Assembly (NCBI GenBank): GCA_015065615.1
Contig: SVPY01000007.1
Coordinates: 1-64,000 of the forward strand
Reading direction: 5' to 3'
Length of the DNA: 64,000 nt
Source: Oscillospiraceae bacterium
GTDB taxonomy: Bacteria > Bacillota > Clostridia > Oscillospirales > Acutalibacteraceae
Under the pieces are notes generated by a model that saw only the letters and a program-made list of their open reading frames with translations, did not search any database and had not been told where the DNA came from. Positions 56,096 to 64,000 of this stretch are shown piece after piece. How positions within the stretch are numbered: the first letter of the stretch is position 1; each line of letters opens with the position of its first letter. The position numbers and the translations under genes were made by a program.

Positions 56096-56947
56096 TCACC
56101 TTTCTTTTATATAATTAATAAGTGTATCTAAATCTGTTTTTGATATTGTATCATTCATAACCGGATACAGAACATTAATCTTGATTATAAAACCCGTAGT
56201 ATATCTATTGCTATCAATCATTTTACTATACTGAACTTTTAAAGAGTCACTTTTTAATTTGCTATTTAAATTAGGTACATCGCTAATTATGCTTATTGCA
56301 CCGGGTTGAGTAGCAAGTTTATAGTATCCTGTTGCTTCATCTTTTTTTAAAAACAAAATGTATTCATTACTTGAGGATTCATGATAAAAGTGAAACGGAT
56401 TTTGAAAATTAAATTCGTATTCCCAATACTTGTATATATCGTAATCATCAGTATATACTTCGATTTTGTCAAGTGTTTCACCTTTTAAAACATCATCAAT
56501 TCTAAAAGTGTACAGTGTTGACGAAGTATTTATATACTCTACACCATCAGATGCATTTATAGGTTCATATCTTGAAAATGAATCAGATTGAACAAAGTCA
56601 AAACGATTTTCATTGGCGTATGTTTTATTATAATACAATTTGCCTCTGGCAATCAAATCCGATTTTTCTATCATTTCATCTAAAGTGTATGATACATCAC
56701 CACTAAGTTCGATATATACTTCGAAGTCAGGATTATCGGTAGCGTAATCGATTGAATCGCTATCTCCCGAGCCTTCAATTTCAGGTGTTTGGGTGGTTGG
56801 GTTGATGTTAAAGAGGAATACTGCAATGATTGCAACAAGAAAAACTGAAATAATGGATGTGTATTTAATTAGCTGTTTTTTCCTCATTGCTTTGTAATCT
56901 GCCATTTTTTGGAAAACAATTTTCGTAATCTCATCAGAGGTTTTCAT
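56096..56947 (-). CDS. single-pass membrane protein, candidate anti-sigma factor with extracytoplasmic domain
   Basis: Short cytoplasmic N-term (MKTSDEITKIVFQKMADYKAMRKKQLIKY), one TM, large ectodomain; start overlaps the end of the ECF sigma gene. Confidence 0.7.
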   Translation of the reverse strand: MKTSDEITKIVFQKMADYKAMRKKQLIKYTSIISVFLVAIIAVFLFNINPTTQTPEIEGSGDSDSIDYATDNPDFEVYIELSGDVSYTLDEMIEKSDLIARGKLYYNKTYANENRFDFVQSDSFSRYEPINASDGVEYINTSSTLYTFRIDDVLKGETLDKIEVYTDDYDIYKYWEYEFNFQNPFHFYHESSSNEYILFLKKDEATGYYKLATQPGAISIISDVPNLNSKLKSDSLKVQYSKMIDSNRYTTGFIIKINVLYPVMNDTISKTDLDTLINYIKER

Positions 56948-57500
56948 AAGTAAATCCCTCCTTTGTAAGCTCAGATTTCAGAGAATTGCGGGCGCGGTAA
57001 ACAAGGGTTTCGATATTATGGACTGATTTTTTTAACACGGATGCAACTTCTTTACAGCTTAAATCCTCAAAATAAATAAGCCACAATACCTCCTTATACT
57101 CAGGCTTTAATTTTCGCATTGCTTTGTGCAGCGCTATTTTCTCTTCTTTTCTGATATAGGATATTTCCAGGGAATTTTCGTCCTTAATTATATCCTTAAT
57201 ATCATCAAGAGAAACTTCATTAGCTTTTTGTCTTTTCTGTTTTCTAAGGTAATCAAGCGCCTGATTTCTTGCAATGGTGTAAAGCCAGGTTTTGAAAGAG
57301 CCTTTGCCATTATCTTTCGGTTTCTTTGTGCCCAAAAGCACGAAAGTGTTGATAGCAAGCTCTTCGGCTGTATGTACGTTATTTACAAAGCTGTTAAGAT
57401 AAAAAATCATACCGTCTTTATAGTCTTTTATTATTTCGGCAAGACCCTCGTTATCACCTTTTTCCCGAAAACGGCGGTAGCTACTTGCACCGTTATCCAT
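56934..57500 (-). CDS. ECF-type sigma-70 family factor
   Basis: Region 2 GSFKTWLYTIARNQALDYLRKQKR; region 4 LKPEYKEVLWLIYFEDLSCKEVASVLKKSVHNIETLVYRARNSLKSEL. Confidence 0.93.
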   Translation of the reverse strand: MDNGASSYRRFREKGDNEGLAEIIKDYKDGMIFYLNSFVNNVHTAEELAINTFVLLGTKKPKDNGKGSFKTWLYTIARNQALDYLRKQKRQKANEVSLDDIKDIIKDENSLEISYIRKEEKIALHKAMRKLKPEYKEVLWLIYFEDLSCKEVASVLKKSVHNIETLVYRARNSLKSELTKEGFTYENL

Positions 57501-57831
57501 GGCCGGCTCCTTTCTTTATTATTTTTTACGCTTTGGGAAAGTATCGCGATTTCTTTCCCTTTTCACCTATTACACGTATATTATAGCATAAACCTCACAG
57601 TATTTTTTATTATTTTTTTTGCACTGTAAATAATTTCTCCGTCAAAATATGCAAAGTTCAGCTAAAATAAGGGCAAACTATGAGCAATAAAGAGAATTTA
57701 AAAATATTAATTATTTTGTGGAATTTTATAGAATTTTGTGGTATAATTACGGAGTGTAACAGTAATTTATCGGCAGGAGCGCCGATTTAAATAAATGAAT
57801 ATACTGGGTTTTGTTAAAAGGAGAGTAAATA

Positions 57832-59016
57832 ATGGAACAGATTAAGGTACGAAGTAATTTTGACCCCAACAACCGAGTTGCACCTCTTGGTATTGTGCCC
57901 CTTGCAGGCGCAAGAGAGCTTGCTGAAAAAATTGACAAGCACATCGTAAAGTGGGCAAACGAAGCAGGTATTGACTGCAAATCTTTTATTATCGAAAATA
58001 AATGCCCCAGATTCCAGAGCGGTGACGGTAAGGGTGTTATTGAATCTACAATTCGAGGATACGATCTCTATTTTATTTGCGATCCCGGTAACTACAGCAT
58101 TACTTACAATTATTTCGGCTATCAGAACAGAATGTCTCCCGATGACCATTATCAGGATTTAAAGAGACTTATTCAGGCAGTAAGCGGTAAGGCTCACAGA
58201 ATCAACGTGGTTATGCCTATGATCTACGGCGGCAGACAGCACAGAAGAAGCTACCGTGAATCTCTGGACTGCGCTTTTGCTTTACAGGAATTACAGAGCA
58301 TGGGTGTTTATAACGTAGTTACTTTCGACGCTCACGACCCCAGAGTTATGAACGCTGTACCCTTAATGGGCTTAGATAACCTTATGCCTCATTATCAGGT
58401 ACTTAAGAAGATGTTTAAGGATTTCCCCGATCTTTCTACAGATAAGGAAGATTTTATGATAGTCAGCCCCGACGAAGGCGCTCTTGACAGAAATATGTAC
58501 TACGCTTCCGTTTTAGGCGTTGAGCTGGGTATGTATTACAAGCGCCGCGACTATTCAAAGGTTGTTAACGGCAGAAACCCCATTGTTGCTCACGAATATA
58601 TGGGTGAAAGCGTAAAGGGTAAGACAGTTTTCGTTGCCGACGATATTATCTCATCCGGTGAAAGTATGCTGGATATCGCTTACAAGGTAAAGGAGAAGGG
58701 TGCTTCCAAGTTCTTCTGCTATGCTACATACTCCATTTTCACAGCAGGTCTTGAAAAGTTTGACAAAGCTTATGAGGATGGCGTACTTGACGGCGTATTC
58801 GGCAGTAACTTAACTTATCTTAACCCCGAGCTTAAAAATAAGGCATGGTTCCATGAGGTTGACGTAAGTAAGTATGCAGCTTACTTTATTTCCGCATTAA
58901 ACCACGACGTTTCCATCAGCTCTCTTATCGATCCCCACCAGAAAATAGACGCTCTTCTTGCTAAAAGAAAGGCAGAGAAAGAAGCTAACGGCGAAATTCA
59001 GTTAAAGCTTGAATAA
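57832..59016 (+). CDS. prs: ribose-phosphate pyrophosphokinase
   Basis: VVMPMIYGGRQHRRSYRESLDCAFALQELQSMGVYNVVTFDAHD; GKTVFVADDIISSGESMLDIA PRPP-binding motif. Confidence 0.93.
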   Translation: MEQIKVRSNFDPNNRVAPLGIVPLAGARELAEKIDKHIVKWANEAGIDCKSFIIENKCPRFQSGDGKGVIESTIRGYDLYFICDPGNYSITYNYFGYQNRMSPDDHYQDLKRLIQAVSGKAHRINVVMPMIYGGRQHRRSYRESLDCAFALQELQSMGVYNVVTFDAHDPRVMNAVPLMGLDNLMPHYQVLKKMFKDFPDLSTDKEDFMIVSPDEGALDRNMYYASVLGVELGMYYKRRDYSKVVNGRNPIVAHEYMGESVKGKTVFVADDIISSGESMLDIAYKVKEKGASKFFCYATYSIFTAGLEKFDKAYEDGVLDGVFGSNLTYLNPELKNKAWFHEVDVSKYAAYFISALNHDVSISSLIDPHQKIDALLAKRKAEKEANGEIQLKLE

Positions 59017-59024
59017 TTAATTTT

Positions 59025-59055
59025 CGACCCTCTGTAAAATGAGGGTCTTTTGTTT
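59025..59055 (+). terminator. Rho-independent terminator after prs
   Basis: cgaccctctgtaaaatgagggtcttttgttt. Confidence 0.8.
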
Positions 59056-59063
59056 GTGTATAA

Positions 59064-59110
59064 ATGTATAAAAATATGTATATTATACATAAATGCGAAT
59101 AATATTCATC
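59064..59110. promoter_or_regulatory. two candidate ARG-box-like sites upstream of argG
   Basis: atgtataaaaatatgtata and atgcgaataatattcatc, resembling the AhrC/ArgR consensus imperfectly. Confidence 0.3.
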
Positions 59111-59353
59111 CCGAAGGGGCGGATACAATTATATTAGCGCATTAAAGCGGCGGAAATCTGTTGTTAAAATATCTATATAAATCTATAAAAATACAGAAAA
59201 ATTGTGCAATAAGTAAAAAATAATAAATATTTGCAAAGGGGTTGATTTTTCGGAATATATGTGTATAATTATACTTACGCGATTCGAAAACGCATAAATA
59301 AAATTATTATTTACTTATCATATTTTTTATTAAACTAAAAGAGGTAATTTAAA

Positions 59354-60583
59354 ATGGCTAAGAAAAAAGAAGATATTAAGAAAGTAGTTCTCGCTTACTC
59401 CGGCGGTCTTGATACATCTATCATCATTCCCTGGCTTAAGGAAAATTATAACAACTGCGAAGTTATCGCTGTATCCGGCGACGTTGGTCAGGGCACAGAG
59501 CTTGACGGCCTTGAGGAAAAGGCTATCAAAACAGGCGCAAGCAAGCTTTACATTGCAGACCTTAAGGAAGAGTTCATTCAGGATTACGTTTACCCCACAC
59601 TTAAGGCTGGCGCTGTTTACGAGAATAAGTATCTTTTAGGTACATCTTTCGCCCGTCCTATCATCGCTAAGAGAATTGTTGAAATTGCTTTGGAAGAAGG
59701 CGCTGATGCTATCTGCCACGGCTGCACAGGTAAGGGTAACGACCAGGTTCGTTTCGAGCTTACAATCAAGGCTTTCGCACCTGATATGACAATTATCGCT
59801 CCCTGGCGTGAATGGAGCATCAAGTCCCGTGAAGAAGAAATTGACTATGCAGAGGCACACAACATTCCTCTTAAGATAAACCGTGAGACAAACTACTCAA
59901 AAGATAAGAACCTCTGGCACCTTTCTCACGAAGGTCTTGACCTTGAAAATCCCGCTAACGAGCCTTTATACAACAAGGAAGGCTTCCTTGAGATGGGCGT
60001 TTCCCCCGAAATGGCTCCCGATAAGGCTACATATATAACAATCCACTTCGAAAAGGGTGTTCCCACAGCACTTAACGGCGAAGAGCTCACAGGTGTTGAG
60101 ATGGTAGCTAAGCTTAACGAGCTTGGCGGTCAGAACGGTATAGGTCTTGCTGATATCGTTGAAAACCGTCTCGTCGGTATGAAGTCCCGCGGCGTTTACG
60201 AGACTCCCGGCGGTACAATTCTCTACCACGCACACAACAAGCTTGAGGAAATCTGCCTCGACAGAGACACATATCACTACAAGCAGCAGGTTGGTATCAG
60301 ATTTGCTGAGCTTGTATACTTCGGTCAGTGGTTCACTCCTTTAAGAGCTGCTCTCTCCGCTTTTGTTGATTCCACACAGGAAACAGTAACAGGTGACGTT
60401 AAGCTCAAGCTCTACAAGGGCAACATCATTGATGCAGGCGTTACATCTCCCTATTCACTTTATGATGAGGATATCGCTACATTTGATGAGGACGAAGTTT
60501 ACGACCAGACAGACAGCGCAGGTTTCATCAACCTCTTCGGTCTTCCCATTAAGGTTCAGGCTAAGAAGAAGCTTATCAAGTAA
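59354..60583 (+). CDS. argG: argininosuccinate synthase
   Basis: [38 protein letters not shown]. Confidence 0.98.
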   Translation: MAKKKEDIKKVVLAYSGGLDTSIIIPWLKENYNNCEVIAVSGDVGQGTELDGLEEKAIKTGASKLYIADLKEEFIQDYVYPTLKAGAVYENKYLLGTSFARPIIAKRIVEIALEEGADAICHGCTGKGNDQVRFELTIKAFAPDMTIIAPWREWSIKSREEEIDYAEAHNIPLKINRETNYSKDKNLWHLSHEGLDLENPANEPLYNKEGFLEMGVSPEMAPDKATYITIHFEKGVPTALNGEELTGVEMVAKLNELGGQNGIGLADIVENRLVGMKSRGVYETPGGTILYHAHNKLEEICLDRDTYHYKQQVGIRFAELVYFGQWFTPLRAALSAFVDSTQETVTGDVKLKLYKGNIIDAGVTSPYSLYDEDIATFDEDEVYDQTDSAGFINLFGLPIKVQAKKKLIK

Positions 60584-60600
60584 TTTTTGAAATTAAATAG

Positions 60601-60628
60601 ATAGGGCGGGCTTTAGGGTTCGCCCTAT
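60601..60628 (+). terminator. hairpin between argG and argH (possible attenuator)
   Basis: atagggcgggctttagggttcgccctat. Confidence 0.6.
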
Positions 60629-60657
60629 TAGTAATTTAAAATAAAGGAAATATATAT

Positions 60658-62037
60658 ATGAAACTCTGGAAAGGACGCTTCGAAAAGGAAGCAGACCCCA
60701 AAACAAACGATTTTAACTCCTCCATATCATTCGACAGCCGTATGTATAAAGAGGATATTGAAGGCAGTATTGCTCACGCTACTATGCTTGGCGCACAGGG
60801 TATTATCCCTGCAGAAGACTGCGAAATGCTTATAAACGAGCTTAAAAAGGTAAGAGAGGATATTGAAAGCGGCGCTTTATTAATTGACCCCGATGCCGAG
60901 GATATACACACATTCGTTGAAGGCGAGCTTACAAAGCGACTTGGCTCTGCAGGTAAGAGAATTCATACCGCAAGAAGCCGTAACGACCAGGTAGCTCTTG
61001 ATATACGCCTTACACTTCGTAAGGAATGCGACGGTCTGGTTTCTCAGCTTAAGGAGCTTATTGCCGTGCTTTGCAAGAAAGCAAAAGAACACTACGACAC
61101 GGTAATGCCCGGTTACACACATCTTCAGCGTGCGCAGCCCATTACTTTCGGTCACCACCTTTTAGCTTACGGCGAGATGCTTCTGCGTGATGTTGAGAGA
61201 ATTATTGATGCTAAGAAGAGAATGAACTACTGCCCCTTAGGTTCAGGCGCTCTTGCAGGCACAACCTATCCTCTGGATAGAAATATGACCGCGTCTCTTT
61301 TAGGCTTTACTGCTCCTACAGCTAACAGCCTCGACGGCGTAGCGGACAGAGATTTCTGCGCTGAAATTGCTTTTGCTGTTTCACTTTGTATGGTTCATCT
61401 CTCCCGACTCAGCGAGGAGATTATCCTCTGGAGTTCATGGGAATATAAATTCGTTGAGCTTGACGATGCTTTCTCTACAGGCTCCAGCATTATGCCCCAG
61501 AAAAAAAATCCCGATTTAGCTGAGCTTGTAAGAGGTAAGAGTGGCAGAGTATTCGGTGATTTGATGGGTCTTTTAACAATGATGAAGGGTCTGCCCCTTG
61601 CATATAATAAGGATATGCAGGAGGATAAGGAAGCTGTTTTCGATGCTGTGGATACACTCAAAATGTGCTTAACTCCCTTTGTTCCCATGATAGATACAAT
61701 GAAAGTTATTAAGGAAAATATGAGAAACGCCGCAGCTAAAGGCTTTATTAACGCTACTGACTGCGCCGATTACCTTGTTTCCCATAAAGGTCTTCCTTTC
61801 CGTGATGCTTATAAGATTACAGGCGAGCTGGTTGCTCTGTGCATCAATAAGGGCATTACTCTTGAAACTTTACCTATTGAAGAATATAAAAACGTATGTG
61901 AAGATTTCGATGAGGGCGTTTACGAGGCTATAAATCTTGAAAAGTGCGTAAGAGACAGGCTTGTTTACGGCGGCCCCGCACCCCAGAACGTACTTAAAGA
62001 AGCTGCCGCTATAGAAGAAAAGGCAGCAGCCATATAA
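60658..62037 (+). CDS. argH: argininosuccinate lyase
   Basis: KLWKGRFEKEADPKTNDFNSSISFDSRMYKEDIEGSIAHATML; GSSIMPQKKNPDLAELVRGKSGRV. Confidence 0.98.
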   Translation: MKLWKGRFEKEADPKTNDFNSSISFDSRMYKEDIEGSIAHATMLGAQGIIPAEDCEMLINELKKVREDIESGALLIDPDAEDIHTFVEGELTKRLGSAGKRIHTARSRNDQVALDIRLTLRKECDGLVSQLKELIAVLCKKAKEHYDTVMPGYTHLQRAQPITFGHHLLAYGEMLLRDVERIIDAKKRMNYCPLGSGALAGTTYPLDRNMTASLLGFTAPTANSLDGVADRDFCAEIAFAVSLCMVHLSRLSEEIILWSSWEYKFVELDDAFSTGSSIMPQKKNPDLAELVRGKSGRVFGDLMGLLTMMKGLPLAYNKDMQEDKEAVFDAVDTLKMCLTPFVPMIDTMKVIKENMRNAAAKGFINATDCADYLVSHKGLPFRDAYKITGELVALCINKGITLETLPIEEYKNVCEDFDEGVYEAINLEKCVRDRLVYGGPAPQNVLKEAAAIEEKAAAI

Positions 62038-62063
62038 TTTCTGAATTAAGAGGTTACAACATT

Positions 62064-62972
62064 ATGAAACATTTACTTAAGCTTCTTGACTGGAGCAAAG
62101 AAGAGATATTAGAGGTTTTGGACCTTGCCGATAAATTAAAGGACGAGAACAAAAAGGGCATAGAACATCATATTCTTAAAGGCAAGACTTTGGGTATGAT
62201 TTTCTCCAAGTCCTCCACAAGAACAAGAGTTTCCTTCGAAGTTGGTATGCATCAGCTTGGCGGTCACGCTTTATTCCTTTCCTCCCGTGATTTACAGATA
62301 GGCAGAGGCGAGCCTGTTGAGGATACTGCAAGAGTTCTTTCCCGCTATCTCGACGGTATTATGATAAGAACCTTTGAGCAGAAGGAAGTAGAGGACCTTG
62401 CAAAATACGGCTCCATAGCTATTATCAACGGTCTTACCGATTTCTGTCACCCCTGTCAGGTGCTTGCCGATCTTCAGACAATAAGAGAGTATAAAGGCGG
62501 CTTTGAAGGCAAGAAGATGTGCTTTATCGGTGACGGCAACAATATGATGAACTCCCTTATCGTAGGCGGCTTAAAGGTTGGCATGAAGGTTTCGGTTGCT
62601 TGTCCCGAAGGCTACAGACCTCCTGCTGAGATTCTTGATTTTGCTGCATCTTACGGCGATATGTTTGAAATTACCGATGCTCCCTGTGTTGCAATAAAGG
62701 ATGCGGACGTTGTTCTTACCGACGTTTGGACAAGTATGGGGCAGGAAGAAGAAAGATTGGAGCGCGAAAAGGCATTCAAGGGCTACTGTGTTTCCAAAGA
62801 GCTTATGGAAAATGCAAAAAGCGACGCTATTGTGCTTCACTGCTTACCTGCACACCGCGGTGAGGAGATTATGGCGGACGTATTTGAAGCTAATGCAGGT
62901 CCCATTTTCGATGAGGCTGAAAACCGCCTCCACGCACAGAAGGCTGTGCTCGTACACTGTATGAAAGATTAA
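62064..62972 (+). CDS. argF: ornithine carbamoyltransferase
   Basis: FSKSSTRTRVSFEVGMHQLGGHALFL; DFCHPCQVLADLQT; VLHCLPAHRGEEI. Confidence 0.97.
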   Translation: MKHLLKLLDWSKEEILEVLDLADKLKDENKKGIEHHILKGKTLGMIFSKSSTRTRVSFEVGMHQLGGHALFLSSRDLQIGRGEPVEDTARVLSRYLDGIMIRTFEQKEVEDLAKYGSIAIINGLTDFCHPCQVLADLQTIREYKGGFEGKKMCFIGDGNNMMNSLIVGGLKVGMKVSVACPEGYRPPAEILDFAASYGDMFEITDAPCVAIKDADVVLTDVWTSMGQEEERLEREKAFKGYCVSKELMENAKSDAIVLHCLPAHRGEEIMADVFEANAGPIFDEAENRLHAQKAVLVHCMKD

Positions 62973-62983
62973 TTATAAATTGG

Positions 62984-63014
62984 CGGGAAAGGGTTTATAT
63001 CACTTTCCCGTTTT
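62984..63014 (+). terminator. Rho-independent terminator after argF
   Basis: cgggaaagggtttatatcactttcccgtttt. Confidence 0.82.
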
Positions 63015-63167
63015 ATTTACCGGCGGCGAAATTTCCATAAAGCGGTAATAAATTTGCAATAAAGAAAAACTTAATAATTTATTACGAAAACGCAATTATA
63101 CTTGACAGAAACAATTACTTGGTATAGTATAATATTATTACTTTTATTATAAGGAGGGGTGCGGCTG

Positions 63168-63662
63168 ATGAAAGAAGTGAAGTCCGATAAGCTTACTTTT
63201 TGGGAATTTCTTAAAAAGGACTGGGTCGGAGAATATCTCAAAAGAATATTATTCGTAGTTTTATTGATAGTGATATTTAACTACGCTTACAATTATATAA
63301 GAGTCCTTCCCGTTAAAGCAGACCCCTACGACGTAGTTACCATGCGCTGCTTAGTTACCAAGGATGAAATCAAGGTAGATGTAACGGAGTGGGTTGATGA
63401 GAAAAACGAAAGGGAATTTAAGGAATTTACCTATCGTTTCGATGATATCAGCAAGACTCTTTACATCAGTATTATTATCAGTAACGACGGATCCGGTAAG
63501 CCCATAAGCTCGTATTCCATTGAGAACGATTTTAAAGGATTGAAAAAAGTAGCTATCGAGGGCGGTATTCTTAACATCCACCAGAAAACTATATGGTATG
63601 ACGGTGAGGAGACAATTGCCGTGAAACCCAGCCCATCTCCTTCAGGGAATAAGAAAAACTAA
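63168..63662 (+). CDS. membrane-anchored hypothetical protein
   Basis: RBS aaggagggg before ATG 63168; one N-terminal TM (ILFVVLLIVIFNYAYNYI). Confidence 0.65.
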   Translation: MKEVKSDKLTFWEFLKKDWVGEYLKRILFVVLLIVIFNYAYNYIRVLPVKADPYDVVTMRCLVTKDEIKVDVTEWVDEKNEREFKEFTYRFDDISKTLYISIIISNDGSGKPISSYSIENDFKGLKKVAIEGGILNIHQKTIWYDGEETIAVKPSPSPSGNKKN

Positions 63663-63670
63663 GTTTTTAA

Positions 63671-63704
63671 CTGTTATTAACAGTTATCCACAGGGTTATC
63701 AACA
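63671..63704. promoter_or_regulatory. candidate DnaA-box cluster
   Basis: TTATCCACA (63684-63692, perfect), TTATCAACA (63696-63704) and TTATTAACA (63674-63682) in the same orientation. Confidence 0.5.
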
Positions 63705-63716
63705 ATATTTAAATAA

Positions 63717-63751
63717 ATTAAGAGGTAAGATTAATTTCTTACCTCTTTTTG
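63717..63751. terminator. convergent terminator
   Basis: ttaagaggtaagattaatttcttacctctttttg. Confidence 0.82.
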
Positions 63752-63856
63752 TTTGCATAAAATTTAATTTTTATAAAAGAGAACAACCGCCGGAGTAATC
63801 CAGCGGCCGTTCCCATTGAAGGTTTTTTATGAAAAAGATGTTCTTATAATCAAACC

Positions 63857-64000
63857 TTAGTTATTTTTAGCTTCTGCAATAACCTTTTCAGATACGTTGG
63901 AAGGAGCTTCTTCATATCTTACGAATTCGAATGTGAAGTGGCCTCTGCCCTGAGTGATCTGACGGACGTAAGTACAGAAGTCGTGCATTTCAGCTTCGGG
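63857..64000 (-). CDS. elongation factor G-like protein, C-terminal fragment (continues past right edge)
   Basis: Minus strand translates to PEAEMHDFCTYVRQITQGRGHFTFEFVRYEEAPSNVSEKVIAEAKNN*, matching the EF-G C-terminal TQGRG motif. Confidence 0.85.
   Translation of the reverse strand, partial: PEAEMHDFCTYVRQITQGRGHFTFEFVRYEEAPSNVSEKVIAEAKNN

Noticed and set aside
63671-63704. DnaA boxes considered as the chromosomal origin
   Set aside because: No dnaA, dnaN, gyrase or rnpA genes nearby and only three boxes; reported as a DnaA-box cluster only.
1-64000. Search for CRISPR arrays, tRNA/rRNA genes, intact transposases or phage genes
   Set aside because: None found on reading intergenic gaps and the ORF list; short tRNA genes could still be missed without a covariance search.

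Overview
This 64 kb window looks like a moderately AT-rich chromosome segment from a Firmicute of the Clostridia/Oscillospirales type. That placement is inferred from the gene families, T-box leaders, strong Shine-Dalgarno sites and the presence of diaminopimelate dehydrogenase. Gene content, left to right: (a) a two-component system, lipoprotein and ABC exporter cassette (466-6122) bounded by two identical 41-bp terminator-bearing direct repeats; (b) small-enzyme and resistance-type genes (GNAT, nitroreductase, PPOX, VanZ, VanY, MATE); (c) a CadC/ArsR - HMA - CadA heavy-metal operon; (d) a T-box-controlled XRE-cupin-AMP-ligase fusion followed by an M3 peptidase; (e) an oligopeptide ABC operon whose permease and ATPases carry large insertions; (f) a carbohydrate-utilisation region (parallel beta-helix proteins, GH36, GH20/GH10/six-hairpin-like enzymes, AraC, Gfo/Idh/MocA); (g) a dinB-SRAP operon under two tandem SOS operators; (h) a T-box(Cys)-cysE-cysS operon; (i) an ECF sigma / membrane protein / secreted matrixin / lipoprotein module; (j) prs and argG-argH-argF; and the 3' end of an EF-G-like gene at the right edge. 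I saw no CRISPR array, rRNA, tRNA or intact transposase. The strongest candidates for undescribed biology are the ECF-matrixin module with a repeated extracytoplasmic domain, the T-box-controlled XRE-cupin-AMP-ligase, and the insertion-bearing Opp transporter. All family assignments come from reading the motifs, with no database searches.
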